Positions 36,008-44,620 are shown, counted from the stretch's first letter. The stretch is 64,000 nucleotides of DNA from Pseudanabaena sp. (GCA_003249015.1 QBLS01000002.1:124001-188000); one strand, 5' to 3'. A program made the numbers and translations. Notes: generated by a model from the sequence alone, not told the origin.

Positions 36008-36535
36008 ATGCCTGATCCATTGGGAAAGAATCTAGAAGAAGGTTCTCGCAAAAGAAATCCTAAACGGATTATTGCATTGACTGCGATTGGTGCTGTTCCT
36101 TTGGGCGTTGGAATTTGTTTTATTCAAGTGCCGATCGCTTGTGCTTGTGGTAATTCAGGATTAGATATGGCGGGTGTTTATATTAGATCCCAACAGGCTT
36201 ATCACTTAGAAAATCAGAGCTTTAGCAAATCCTTCGAGTCCCTGCGTATTCCGCCGATTCCTGAGAAAACGACTCGTTATCTATTCTCTACAGAAGTAAC
36301 TAGCGATCGCGTTTATATCTATGCAACGCCAAGGGAAGTGCCAACTGACCTATTTGGTTTAGGACTTACCAAAGCCAAGATATCAGCTCTTGTCGGCGCT
36401 GTTGCCTATGACAAGCAAAGGAAAGCGACTGATTCAGTTCTATGTATAGCTGAAGGTAGTACTTTCGATAAGCCAACTAAGCCTGTATTCGATGGAGGTA
36501 GGTTTACTTGTCCTAGTGGATTTTATGCCAGATAG
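36008..36535 (+). CDS. Type IV pilin-like G/H family protein inside the oxidase operon
   Basis: From ATG 36008 (GGAGG 7 bp upstream) it is 175 residues. One hydrophobic helix (about 19-42) is followed by QQAYHLENQSFSKSFESL and later ALVGAVAYDKQ and SVLCIAEG, the pattern of the cyanobacterial pilin_GH domain. The usual prepilin cleavage site (G-FTLIE) is missing, so it is probably anchored, not assembled into pili. The Cys residues in ACACG and FTCPSG could matter for metal or disulfide chemistry. Its position between subunits II and I suggests an oxidase-related role. Confidence 0.7.
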   Translation: MPDPLGKNLEEGSRKRNPKRIIALTAIGAVPLGVGICFIQVPIACACGNSGLDMAGVYIRSQQAYHLENQSFSKSFESLRIPPIPEKTTRYLFSTEVTSDRVYIYATPREVPTDLFGLGLTKAKISALVGAVAYDKQRKATDSVLCIAEGSTFDKPTKPVFDGGRFTCPSGFYAR

Positions 36536-36602
36536 CGATCGGGCTTGGTAATTAATTCAACATCTCATCCGTTTCCACAATTCTTAGTTAATCTTATTCG
36601 TT

Positions 36603-38282
36603 ATGGCAAACATTTCTATTGATGCGATCGCCGATCTTCCACCGCAGTCTGAGCAACCCGAAGACTGGCGGCGATTTTTTGGATTTAGTACCGATCATAA
36701 AGTGATTGGGATTCAGTATATTGTTACCTCCTTCTTCTTCTTTCTCATTGGTGGCATTCTGGCGATGGTGATCAGGGGCGAACTGATTACCCCTGAATCA
36801 GATTTAGTCGATCGCACAGTTTATAACTCCATGTTCACGATGCACGGCACGATCATGCTGTTTCTCTGGACATTTCCCGTGTTGCTAGGTTTATCCAATT
36901 ACCTAGTACCATTGATGATTGGTGCTCGTGACATGGCTTTTCCCAAGTTAAATGCCGTTGCCTTTTGGATGGTTCCTGTATTTGGAGTGATCCTGATGGC
37001 AAGCTTTTTTGTGCCTGGGGGATCTTCACAATCAGGCTGGTGGGCATATCCGCCTGTGAGTTTGCAAAATCCTACGGGAAATATTGTTAACGGTCAGTTC
37101 CTTTGGTTAGTTGCGGTCGCCATTTCGGGCGTTTCCTCAATTATGGGCGCGATTAACTTCGTGACCACGATTTTCCGAATGCGAACTACGGGCATGACTT
37201 GGTTCAAAATGCCTGTATTTGTGTGGACAGTCCTTGCCGCGCAAATTATTCAACTATTTGGATTGCCAGCCCTCACCGCAGGAGCCGTAATGCTCTTATC
37301 TGACTTAACCTTCGGGACAAGTTTCTTTGATCCCGCTAAAGGTGGAGACCCTGTTCTCTTTCAACATTTTTTCTGGTTCTATTCCCATCCTGCCGTCTAT
37401 GTGATTGCTTTGCCAGTGTTTGGGATTTTCTCAGAGATTTTCCCTGTCTATGCGCGTAAGCCTCTCTTTGGTTACAAAGTCGTGGCGGTATCTTCGTTAA
37501 TCATTACGGGATTAAGTGGCATTGTGTGGGTGCATCATATGTTTGCCAGTGGCACGCCTGGCTGGATGCGGATGCTATTTATGGCGACCACAATGCTGAT
37601 TTCTGTACCAACGGGGATCAAGGTATTTGCATGGGTGGCAACGATCTGGGGCGGCAAAATCAAGTTAACTACGGCGATGCTGTTTGGCTTAGGAGCGTTG
37701 GTGATGTTTGTATTCGCAGGAATCACGGGGATCATGCTGGCGGCGGTTCCTGTGGACATTCATGTGAATAATACTTACTTCGTAGTCGGACATTTCCATT
37801 ATGTAATTTACGGTGCAACAGTTCTTGGTATCTATGCAGCGCTCTATCATTGGTTCCCAAAAATGACAGGAAGAATGTATTCCGAAGGTTTAGGGAAGCT
37901 GCATTTTATCCTCACCTTTATCGGTACGAATGCCTGTTTCTTTCCCATGCATCCCCTCGGTTTGCAGGGAATGCCCCGCCGCGTTGCCTCTTACGATCCA
38001 GAGTTTGCTTTCTGGAATGTGATTGCTAGTCTCGGTGGTTTTCTATTGGGAGTATCGACAATTCCTTTCATTCTGAATATGGTTAGCTCTTGGGTACAGG
38101 GCGAAAAAGCTCCTAAAAATCCTTGGCGGGCGATCGGTTTGGAATGGCTGGTTTCTTCGCCGCCATCCCATGAGAACTTTGAGGAGTTACCGATTGTAAT
38201 TTCGGAACCCTACAGCTATGGCAAAGATGAACCCTTAGTTTCTAATCCTGATAAATTGGAGGTAAATCATGCAACCAGTTGA
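36603..38282 (+). CDS. ctaD: Heme-copper oxidase subunit I (A2 subfamily)
   Basis: The 559-residue protein has 12 or so membrane helices. The heme-binding HGTIMLFLW, the CuB segment with the Tyr-crosslinked His (YSHPAVYV, Y260, S261, H262, Y266), HHMF and the heme ligands in VGHFHYVI are all present. The helix VI glutamate of classical enzymes is replaced by the Tyr-Ser pair, which defines the A2 subfamily. D-channel residues GLSNYLVP and ARDMAFP are conserved. It reduces O2 to water and pumps protons. It overlaps subunit III by 14 bp. Confidence 0.93.
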   Translation: MANISIDAIADLPPQSEQPEDWRRFFGFSTDHKVIGIQYIVTSFFFFLIGGILAMVIRGELITPESDLVDRTVYNSMFTMHGTIMLFLWTFPVLLGLSNYLVPLMIGARDMAFPKLNAVAFWMVPVFGVILMASFFVPGGSSQSGWWAYPPVSLQNPTGNIVNGQFLWLVAVAISGVSSIMGAINFVTTIFRMRTTGMTWFKMPVFVWTVLAAQIIQLFGLPALTAGAVMLLSDLTFGTSFFDPAKGGDPVLFQHFFWFYSHPAVYVIALPVFGIFSEIFPVYARKPLFGYKVVAVSSLIITGLSGIVWVHHMFASGTPGWMRMLFMATTMLISVPTGIKVFAWVATIWGGKIKLTTAMLFGLGALVMFVFAGITGIMLAAVPVDIHVNNTYFVVGHFHYVIYGATVLGIYAALYHWFPKMTGRMYSEGLGKLHFILTFIGTNACFFPMHPLGLQGMPRRVASYDPEFAFWNVIASLGGFLLGVSTIPFILNMVSSWVQGEKAPKNPWRAIGLEWLVSSPPSHENFEELPIVISEPYSYGKDEPLVSNPDKLEVNHATS

Positions 38283-38883
38283 TACTTCTGTTAGCGATAA
38301 TCCTATTTTGGAAGTTGCTCACGAATCCGCCCATCACGATCATCCCGATAATAGATTATTTGGTTTTGTCGTCTTCCTACTTTCCGAAAGCGTCATCTTC
38401 CTGAGCTTTTTCACTGCCTATATTGTCTATAAAACGACATCCCTCAACTGGCTTCCTGATGGTGTCACAGGGCTAGAAATTCGCGAACCTGCGATTAACA
38501 CCGTGATTCTAGTTTCCAGCAGTTTCACGATCTACATCGCTGAGAAATTCCTCCATAAAAAACAGCTTTGGGGCTTTCGTGCCTTCTGGCTCCTCACGAT
38601 CGCTATGGGGAGTTACTTCCTCTATGGTCAAGCCGTGGAATGGAGTGGTTTAGCCTTTGGCTTCGGTGATGGTGTGTTTGGCGGCAGTTTCTATTTGCTG
38701 ACGGGATTTCACGGTTTGCACGTTTTAACGGGTGTGCTATTGCAGTTAATCATGTTAGTGCGATCGTTCTTTCCTGATAATTACGCAAAAGGAGAATTCG
38801 GAGTCGAATCTACTTCACTATTTTGGCACTTTGTCGATGTGATCTGGATTGCGTTGTTTGTTTTGATTTATGTGTGGCAATAA
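38269..38883 (+). CDS. ctaE: Heme-copper oxidase subunit III
   Basis: The 204-residue protein has five membrane helices and the family signatures FLLSESVIFLSFFTAYIVY, FHGLHVLTGVLLQLI and STSLFWHFVDVIWIALF. Its length matches short five-helix subunit III forms. GGAGG at about 38258-38263 sits before the ATG inside the ctaD reading frame. It closes the six-gene operon. Confidence 0.93.
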   Translation: MQPVDTSVSDNPILEVAHESAHHDHPDNRLFGFVVFLLSESVIFLSFFTAYIVYKTTSLNWLPDGVTGLEIREPAINTVILVSSSFTIYIAEKFLHKKQLWGFRAFWLLTIAMGSYFLYGQAVEWSGLAFGFGDGVFGGSFYLLTGFHGLHVLTGVLLQLIMLVRSFFPDNYAKGEFGVESTSLFWHFVDVIWIALFVLIYVWQ

Positions 38884-38910
38884 AAGAACCATAAAACCAT
38901 AAATCCGTAG

Positions 38911-38975
38911 GGTCAAAGCATTCCCACCCCAATCTATAAATTCTTAGATCCCCTTTATTTGGGAATGCTTTGACC
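38911..38975. repeat. Inverted repeat GGTCAAAGCATTCCCA
   Basis: Positions 38911-38926 pair exactly with 38960-38975 across a 33-bp loop, downstream of the oxidase operon. Two near-identical AAAACCTnGCAACGTAG blocks follow at about 38977-39013. Confidence 0.7.
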
Positions 38976-39065
38976 AAAACCTCGCAACGTAGACCCAAAA
39001 CCTTGCAACGTAGGGACAATTCCAAAACATCAGACGCAGGGATAATTTATCGGTGAAAGCGAAGA

Positions 39066-39132
39066 GGGCAGAGCATTTGCGGATTGAGATTTTTGTGGAG
39101 AGTTTGGAAATTGTGGCGCAAATGCTCTGCCC
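39066..39132. repeat. MITE-like inverted repeat GGGCAGAGCATTTGCG
   Basis: Positions 39066-39081 pair exactly with 39117-39132. Short GGGCAGAGCATTTGCG-type elements are common in cyanobacterial genomes. Confidence 0.65.
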
Positions 39133-39181
39133 CTACAGTTTTTCTCTCTCTACCTAATTATTTATTTAAAGAGGAAAACCA

Positions 39182-40693
39182 ATGATTATTGATGACAATT
39201 ATTACGATGTGATTATTGTGGGAACTGGTGCGGGGGGTGGAACCCTTGCCTATAAACTGGCTTCCACAGGAAAGAAAATTCTGATTCTTGAACGTGGTGA
39301 CTTTATGCCCCTCGAAGAACAGAATCGCAGTAATATCGATATCTTTCAACGCGATCGCTATCATGCTCCTGAACAATGGTACGACCACACAGGCGAACCG
39401 TTTTCACCGCAGACTAACTATGCGATCGGCGGCAATACCAAAATCTATGGTTCAGCTCTATTGCGGCGGCGCGAAAAGGATTTTGAATCCGTCACCCATC
39501 AAGGGGGAATTTCGCCAGAATGGTGCGTGAAGTATGACGAGTTTGAGCCTTACTACACCGAAGCTGAAAATCTCTATAAGGTGCATGGCGAGTCACAAAC
39601 TGATAGCACCGAACCAACCCACAGCACTGATTATCCCTATGCTGCGGTCAGTCATGAGCCTGAGATTCAGAAGATCTATGAGGCGATCGCAAATCAAGGT
39701 TTGCATCCATCTACAACTCCCCTCGGCTTGACCCGTCAAGAGGATGACCCCACTAGCGACTCTGAAGAAAGTTGCCTCATTCCTGCCTTGAAGTCAGTAA
39801 ATGTCACCTTAAAAACCCAAGCCAAAGTAATCAGTCTCCATACCAATCCATCGGGGCGATCGGTGAAGGGCGTAGAAGCAGAAGTGGGCGGACAGTCCTA
39901 TCTCTTTTTAGGCAATATCGTCGTGCTTGCCTGTGGTGCGATCAATACGGCGGCATTATTGTTGCGATCGGCTAATGATTCCCATCCCAAAGGGCTTGCT
40001 AATAGCTCCGATCAAGTGGGACGGAATTTGATGAAAAGCCTCTTGTCATCGGTAGTCCAACTCAGCACGAAGCCCAATAATGGTTCCTTCCAAAAATCCA
40101 TTTATGTAAATGATTTCTATTGGGGTGATGCGGATTTTCCCTATCCGATGGGACATATTCAGAACTCTGGTGGACTCCTCACCGACATCATTTTTGCGGA
40201 ATCGCCGCCTGTATTTTCCATTGTTGCGAAGCTCATGCCCAACTTTGGTCTAAAACAGTTAGCCACCCATTCCATCGGCTGGTGGGCGCAAACAGAGGAT
40301 TTACCAGACCCGAATAATCGCGTGCGTCTTGAAAATAATAAAATCCATATCGATTACAATCCCAACAATACGGAAGCCCACGATCGCTTAATTTATCGCT
40401 GGACTGATGTGTTAAAAAATATTGAGAAATCCCTAGATGGCTTCCGCACTGGTTTCATGCATCCCCGCTCTGAGTCACCTTTGCAAGTGGTCGCCAATCA
40501 ATGTGGAACCTGTCGCTTTGGTGACGATCCTTTAACTTCAGTTCTAGATCGCGATTGCCGCACCCACGATCTCGATAATCTCTATGTGGTAGATGGCAGT
40601 TTCTTTCCGTCTAATGCGGCGGTAAGTCCTGCTTTGACGATTATTGCTAATGCTCTAAGAGTAGGCGATCGGTTAATTGAGAGGTTGAAATAG
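39182..40693 (+). CDS. GMC-family FAD oxidoreductase
   Basis: The 503-residue protein has the FAD dinucleotide motif GTGAGGGTLAYKLA (about 12-25), ILILERG and GGNTKIYGSALLRR. The C-terminal block CGTCRFGDDPLTSVLDRDCR, then LYVVDGSFFPSNAAVSPALTIIANALR, contains the usual GMC catalytic region. GMC enzymes oxidise alcohols or sugars; the substrate is unknown. GAGG sits 7 bp before the ATG. It follows the oxidase operon after 300 bp of repeats and is probably a separate unit. Confidence 0.87.
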   Translation: MIIDDNYYDVIIVGTGAGGGTLAYKLASTGKKILILERGDFMPLEEQNRSNIDIFQRDRYHAPEQWYDHTGEPFSPQTNYAIGGNTKIYGSALLRRREKDFESVTHQGGISPEWCVKYDEFEPYYTEAENLYKVHGESQTDSTEPTHSTDYPYAAVSHEPEIQKIYEAIANQGLHPSTTPLGLTRQEDDPTSDSEESCLIPALKSVNVTLKTQAKVISLHTNPSGRSVKGVEAEVGGQSYLFLGNIVVLACGAINTAALLLRSANDSHPKGLANSSDQVGRNLMKSLLSSVVQLSTKPNNGSFQKSIYVNDFYWGDADFPYPMGHIQNSGGLLTDIIFAESPPVFSIVAKLMPNFGLKQLATHSIGWWAQTEDLPDPNNRVRLENNKIHIDYNPNNTEAHDRLIYRWTDVLKNIEKSLDGFRTGFMHPRSESPLQVVANQCGTCRFGDDPLTSVLDRDCRTHDLDNLYVVDGSFFPSNAAVSPALTIIANALRVGDRLIERLK

Positions 40694-40809
40694 GTATTAG
40701 TTTAATTTGTTTTGATTACTTAAAAGGGTATTTGGCTAGAAAATTTTCAATCTATCTGAATGCCCTATAATGGCAATGATATGTTAATTCTTAAGGGTTA
40801 ATAACCTTG

Positions 40810-41586
40810 GTGGCTAGAATTGATTGTGAAACAAGAGAGTCTGCATTATATTCAATTGCATATTTCTATAATGCAGATCCATTAGAAATCGATCAATTTT
40901 TGATAGAGATTGATATACCCGAAATTGATATATCAGAAATTGATATAATTGATTACGATGAAAGATGGTTTTTGAAAAGGATTTTGTATCTTTTTAATCA
41001 AAGATTTGGTAAACCAATACTTGAGATTGATGAAGTTTGTTGGTTTCACTTAACACGTACTCGACAAGAATCAACTTTTGAAGCAGGGATACTCCCTCTA
41101 AATGAAGCTATTGATGAAATATGGAGTACTTTACTATCAATATTTGAAAACACCGAGCATCATCTTAATTTGCTGAAACTTAAAAAGAACGGTGTTAATG
41201 ATTATCATTACAATCAAAAAATTAACAATTGTGTTGATTGGGGACCATTCGCAATGCTAATTAAAGATATAGCATTTTGCTCAGATTCAGATACAGTTTG
41301 TAATCATAATTATCTAAATCTACCAGAAATAATTGAAGATATTTGCAACGGTTATTTAAATGATTTTGATGTTTGTTTAAACAATATAATTATTGAATCG
41401 CTGAAACCTTGTATAGTCAAATTTACCAGTAAAAAATATATTGCAAACGATCTTTTTGAAATAGTTCTATATTATTTACTTTTGACCATTCGAGAAGAAG
41501 GTCTAAATATCTATGCAAATACTTGCTTTGATGGTAGAGGTTTGAAAATTCCATCCGAGAGTATTTTAAAGCTTGACTTTCTATAG
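40810..41586 (+). CDS. AT-rich orphan protein with EIDI repeats
   Basis: The 258-residue protein is not recognised. Its base composition is much more AT-rich than its neighbours and it has almost no HIP1 sites, suggesting recent acquisition. Near residues 27-45 is a tandem PEIDISEIDII repeat. The C-terminal half has hydrophobic helices (IVLYYLLLTIREEGLNIYA). The start is either GTG 40810 or TTG 40807; neither has a clear ribosome site. It lies at the left border of the decayed toxin-antitoxin island. Confidence 0.5.
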   Translation: MARIDCETRESALYSIAYFYNADPLEIDQFLIEIDIPEIDISEIDIIDYDERWFLKRILYLFNQRFGKPILEIDEVCWFHLTRTRQESTFEAGILPLNEAIDEIWSTLLSIFENTEHHLNLLKLKKNGVNDYHYNQKINNCVDWGPFAMLIKDIAFCSDSDTVCNHNYLNLPEIIEDICNGYLNDFDVCLNNIIIESLKPCIVKFTSKKYIANDLFEIVLYYLLLTIREEGLNIYANTCFDGRGLKIPSESILKLDFL

Positions 41587-41659
41587 TAATTCCTTAAATT
41601 GATAACTAAAAAATTAAAAATATGCTTTTGCTAGGATTGCAAATTGATTTGTAGTTGGC

Positions 41660-41862
41660 GGATGATTGTGAGATTATGTTTTTTGTGGGTGATTGGGAGA
41701 TCGCGTTTTTTTTGGATTGGGCGATCGTGTTTTGTTGGGTGGTTGGGCGATCGCTTTTTTGTGGGTGGTTAAGCGATCGCTTTTTTGTGGGTGAATGGCG
41801 ATCGTGTTTTTTGTGAGTGGATTGGCGATCGCGTTTTTTGTGAGTGGTTGGGCGATCGCTAT
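41660..41862. repeat. HIP1-containing minisatellite
   Basis: About eight imperfect tandem units of 26-27 bp (typical unit GGTTGGGCGATCGCTTTTTT plus GTGGGT) run head to tail. Some units carry perfect GCGATCGC and others degenerate forms (GCGATCGT, GAGATCGC). Two further units sit at about 42436-42478. Confidence 0.75.
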
Positions 41863-42144
41863 TTAATAAACCTCGTCATGGCTACCAATATCAACCAAAA
41901 AAATCACCATCTCCAACAACTCTTCATCTTCAGAAAATCTAAAAACAATCCTACAATCATAAGCAACAGAACAAGACTATAATCCAGCTAAATTTCCTCC
42001 CAACTTATGAGACTTTAATGAAGGTGTAAACGGATTATCTCCCAACAGTCTTAATGCCTTTACAATTGGCTCAGTTAATTGTGGATTTTTCTTTGTAGTT
42101 TTTTTAAAAGACCGTTTAAATCCGTTACTCCAAACTACTTGCAT
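41863..42144 (-). pseudogene. RelE/YafQ-family toxin interrupted by an amber codon
   Basis: From ATG 42144 the frame reads MQVVWSNGFKRSFKKT and continues to KLGGNLAGL, then TAG at about 41977-41979. The same frame continues SCSVAYDCRIVFRF and ends LVDIGSHDEVY before TAA at 41863-41865. Together this is 93 codons, the normal toxin length, and the family has Trp at the stop position (GLWSCSVAYD), so TGG to TAG is the likely change. It is translationally coupled to the antitoxin upstream. Rare readthrough could still make toxin. Confidence 0.85.
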
Positions 42145-42355
42145 CATCATCCCCCAGTAAATCAGCAATCAGATCATCCACACTTCCTTTTTTTGCCGTT
42201 CCATTTTTAAATGATTTCATTACCTCTTCAGAATTAGCCAAAATTTCCTGCCGCCGATTCTCAATCCGCCGCTTACGGATTAGCTCAAACAAATAATCCT
42301 GATCTTCTATTGATAAACCCTCAATAGAATCAATGATTTGCTGAAAGAGCATCAT
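42125..42355 (-). CDS. Antitoxin partner of the RelE/YafQ-type toxin
   Basis: The 76-residue protein (QQIIDSIEGLSIEDQDYL; RKRRIENRRQEILANSEE) matches the helical antitoxins that precede RelE/YafQ-like toxins in cyanobacteria. A ribosome site AAGGAAA lies upstream of ATG 42355. Its stop overlaps the toxin start by 20 bp. It is intact although its toxin is broken. Confidence 0.72.
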   Translation of the reverse strand: MMLFQQIIDSIEGLSIEDQDYLFELIRKRRIENRRQEILANSEEVMKSFKNGTAKKGSVDDLIADLLGDDDASSLE

Positions 42356-43127
42356 AAGGTTTCCTTAACTATTACAAAATTTTTTAACAACTATTTTCTG
42401 TATAATTCTAATTCTAACTCATTAACATCAAACGACTCTGGGCGATCGCATTTTGGTTGGGTGAGTGGGCGATCGTGTTGATGATTAATGATTATTGCCA
42501 AAAAGGATTTCTTACGCGAAAATATAGAAAACAAAGGCTTGATTAGGACAAAAGACATTGGGCTTAAGCCAATTTTTTAAGAGACTTTGCCCTATTGTCA
42601 ACTTTCCTAACTATCTCATCTTTTGCTATATATAAACAACAGCTAATTTTCCTCACTAAAGCTTTTGCCGAATTGCACCAAGGTTCCCCAAAGGAGACTA
42701 CACATACAATAATGTATTTTACCCAATCCATTTGCCAAAACGTTTGTAAAACAACCTTTGCAATATAGAATTAAGCTGATCGGAACTCACTACAAACCAT
42801 ACCAAACATCCCAGAAATAGCATTGGCGCTATTTAGCAAAATTAGTCAGTTTATTAATGCAGCCAAACAAAGCGCTGCCGTTGCCATCAATACCGAAGTA
42901 ACTCTGCTATATTGACAAGTCGGCGATCGCCCTCAATTAACTTATATGAAAGGACTAGCATCAAATTCTCTATGGCATTAGCATAGTCAGTCTCAGAACC
43001 AACAAAGCAACTAAAAATAAGTCTGAAACAGTCGTTTTGCCAGTAGCATAAGTATCGTATCAACGCCCAGCGATCGCAATACCATACAACCCATTTATAC
43101 TAAAAACAGTATTAGAGAACTGCTCAA
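42356..43127. other. 772-bp region with gene remnants
   Basis: It contains minisatellite units (about 42436-42478) and, at 42806-42930, a decayed reading frame described separately. Otherwise nothing clear was found. It is AT-rich with frequent stops in all frames. Confidence 0.5.
42806..42930 (+). pseudogene. Remnant of a DUF1016/YhcG-like N-terminal domain
   Basis: One frame reads IPEIALALFSKISQFINAA, then KQSAAVAINTEVTLLY, a stop TGA at 42913-42915, and QVGDR. The family pattern is ...AVNxELTLLYWQIGxRI, so the stop again replaces the expected Trp. Before and after this stretch similarity fades. The fragment is short and the call tentative. Confidence 0.5.
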
Positions 43128-43352
43128 ATGCCAGAACTACTTAAAAGAATCACCATTAACCCCAGACAATGTGGCGGTCGTCCCTGCATTCGTGGAATGA
43201 GAATTCGTGTCTCAGATGTTCTCGACTTATTTGTGGCAGGGCTTAGTGCCGAAGAGATTTTAGAAGAAATGCCCGATCTAGAAAGAGATGACCTAAAAGC
43301 AGCACTAGCCTACGCATCTCGTAAACTCAATCATCCCGTATTAGTCGCATGA
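43128..43352 (+). CDS. DUF433 family antitoxin
   Basis: The 74-residue protein has the DUF433 signature: ITINPRQCGGRPCIRGMRIRV, GLSAEEILEEMPDLERDDLKAALAYA. It resembles a winged-helix DNA-binding antitoxin usually paired with a DUF5615 PIN-like toxin. Its stop overlaps an ATG by 4 bp (ATGA), the normal coupling, but that following frame stops after nine codons. Confidence 0.8.
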   Translation: MPELLKRITINPRQCGGRPCIRGMRIRVSDVLDLFVAGLSAEEILEEMPDLERDDLKAALAYASRKLNHPVLVA

Positions 43353-43378
43353 CCATCTTGATTGATGACCATTTATAA
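43349..43378 (+). pseudogene. Nine-codon stub of a DUF5615-like toxin
   Basis: It reads MTILIDDHL then TAA. DUF5615 toxins begin MxILIDENL, so this is the start of a lost toxin, overlapping the antitoxin by 4 bp as in intact pairs. No downstream continuation was recognised. Confidence 0.55.
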
Positions 43379-43390
43379 ATCGAGAAGAAT

Positions 43391-43456
43391 ATGTCTGAGA
43401 CCGTTACTTTACAATTATCAGAAGCATTGTATCAACACCTAGCGATCGCTTTATAG
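43391..43456 (+). pseudogene. 21-codon stub of a small cyanobacterial protein
   Basis: The frame reads MSETVTLQLSEALYQHLAIAL and stops just after a HIP1 site (GCGATCGC). It resembles the start of a small cyanobacterial protein family (MS-TVTLQL-E-LYQRL) that often sits in toxin-antitoxin loci. It has been cut short. Confidence 0.45.
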
Positions 43457-43494
43457 ACGCATATAATGATTAGTAAAATCAAAATTAAAAATAT

Positions 43495-44433
43495 ATGCAA
43501 ACGATCAAACTCGGTGGCGATGGAGCGACTGTAACAGCCTTGGGCGTAGGCACATGGGCATGGGGTGACACCTTATTTTGGGCTTATGGCAAAGACTTTG
43601 GGGCAAACGATGTCGCTGAAGCATTTCAAGCTTCCGTTGATGCAGGTGTAACCTTCTTTGATACGGCTGAAGTTTACGGATTTGGAGAATCAGAGCGATT
43701 AATCGGAAAATTTTGCAAAAAAACTTCCCAACCTATTCAAATTGCCACCAAGTATTTCCCATTACCTTGGCGTTGGAATCGTTCTGCGATCGTGGAAGCC
43801 CTGACAGCAAGCCTAGAACGCCTGCAAACATCGCAGATCAGCCTATATCAAATCCACTGGCCGTTGGAATTTTTGTTAAAAACCAAGGACTTTATGGAAG
43901 TACTAGCGGCTGAAGTCAAAAAAGGACGGATTCAATCAGTGGGCGTTAGTAACTACTCGGCAGCACAGATGACTCAAGCGCATCAATATCTCCAAGAAAA
44001 AGGAATTCCCCTAGCTGTCAATCAAGTTCCCTACTCACTTTTGACTAGACAAATTGAAGACAATGGAACTCTTCAGAAGGCAAAACAATTGGGAGTCACT
44101 ATTCTTGCCTATAGTCCTTTGGCTCAGGGGTTGCTAACTGGCAAGTATACAGCGGAGACAGTCAAAAGCTTACAGGGAGCCAGACGTATTGATCCGAGAT
44201 TTAGTCCTCAAGGCTTACAAAAGTTAGCGCCACTCTTTGCAGAGTTACAAAATCTTTCTGAAAAGTATGATAAGACTCCTGCTCAAGTTTCTCTCAATTG
44301 GTTGATTTCACAGGGAAATATTATTCCTATCCCTGGAGCAAAAAATGCTAGTCAGGCAAAGCAAAATGCTGGTGCATTGGGATGGGAGCTTACTCCTGAT
44401 GAGATCGAACTTTTGCGCCAAAAGAGTAAATAA
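43495..44433 (+). CDS. Aldo/keto reductase
   Basis: The 312-residue protein is an NADPH-dependent TIM-barrel reductase. The catalytic Asp/Tyr region is FFDTAEVYGFGESERLIGK (Y about 61), followed by the Lys in IATKYFP (about 85). Later are SLYQIHWPLEF (the conserved His), GVSNYSAAQM, SPLAQGLLTGKY and IPIPGAKNASQA, which binds NADP. Substrates of this cyanobacterial group are broad aldehydes; a specific role is not deduced. Confidence 0.9.
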   Translation: MQTIKLGGDGATVTALGVGTWAWGDTLFWAYGKDFGANDVAEAFQASVDAGVTFFDTAEVYGFGESERLIGKFCKKTSQPIQIATKYFPLPWRWNRSAIVEALTASLERLQTSQISLYQIHWPLEFLLKTKDFMEVLAAEVKKGRIQSVGVSNYSAAQMTQAHQYLQEKGIPLAVNQVPYSLLTRQIEDNGTLQKAKQLGVTILAYSPLAQGLLTGKYTAETVKSLQGARRIDPRFSPQGLQKLAPLFAELQNLSEKYDKTPAQVSLNWLISQGNIIPIPGAKNASQAKQNAGALGWELTPDEIELLRQKSK

Positions 44434-44449
44434 GTAGTTCAGCTTAATT

Positions 44450-44615
44450 ACTGATGTTACGTGGAAGGAATTCTTACGATGGCGTAAGTCTAGGGCTGGC
44501 ACGGGGGCACAGCCCCTACAAGATCTAAAATTTACAGGTAGGGGCAATCCCCCCGTGGTTGCCCTGTTATGCTAACAGCAAGAGGTTCATTATCTGAGTT
44601 CCACGTAACATCAGT
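44450..44615. mobile_element. MITE with 16-17-bp terminal inverted repeats and 7-bp duplication
   Basis: CTGATGTTACGTGGAA (44451-44466) and its exact reverse complement (44599-44614) bound about 164 bp with no gene. TTAATTA flanks both sides (44444-44450 and 44615-44621). It interrupts a hairpin element: the left flank TAAGTAGTTCAGC belongs to the same element as the hairpin at 44621-44673. Confidence 0.8.
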
Positions 44616-44620
44616 TAATT

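Noticed and set aside
41660-41862. Possible CRISPR array
   Set aside because: The repeats are head to tail with no unique spacers between them, and no cas genes are near; it is a minisatellite.
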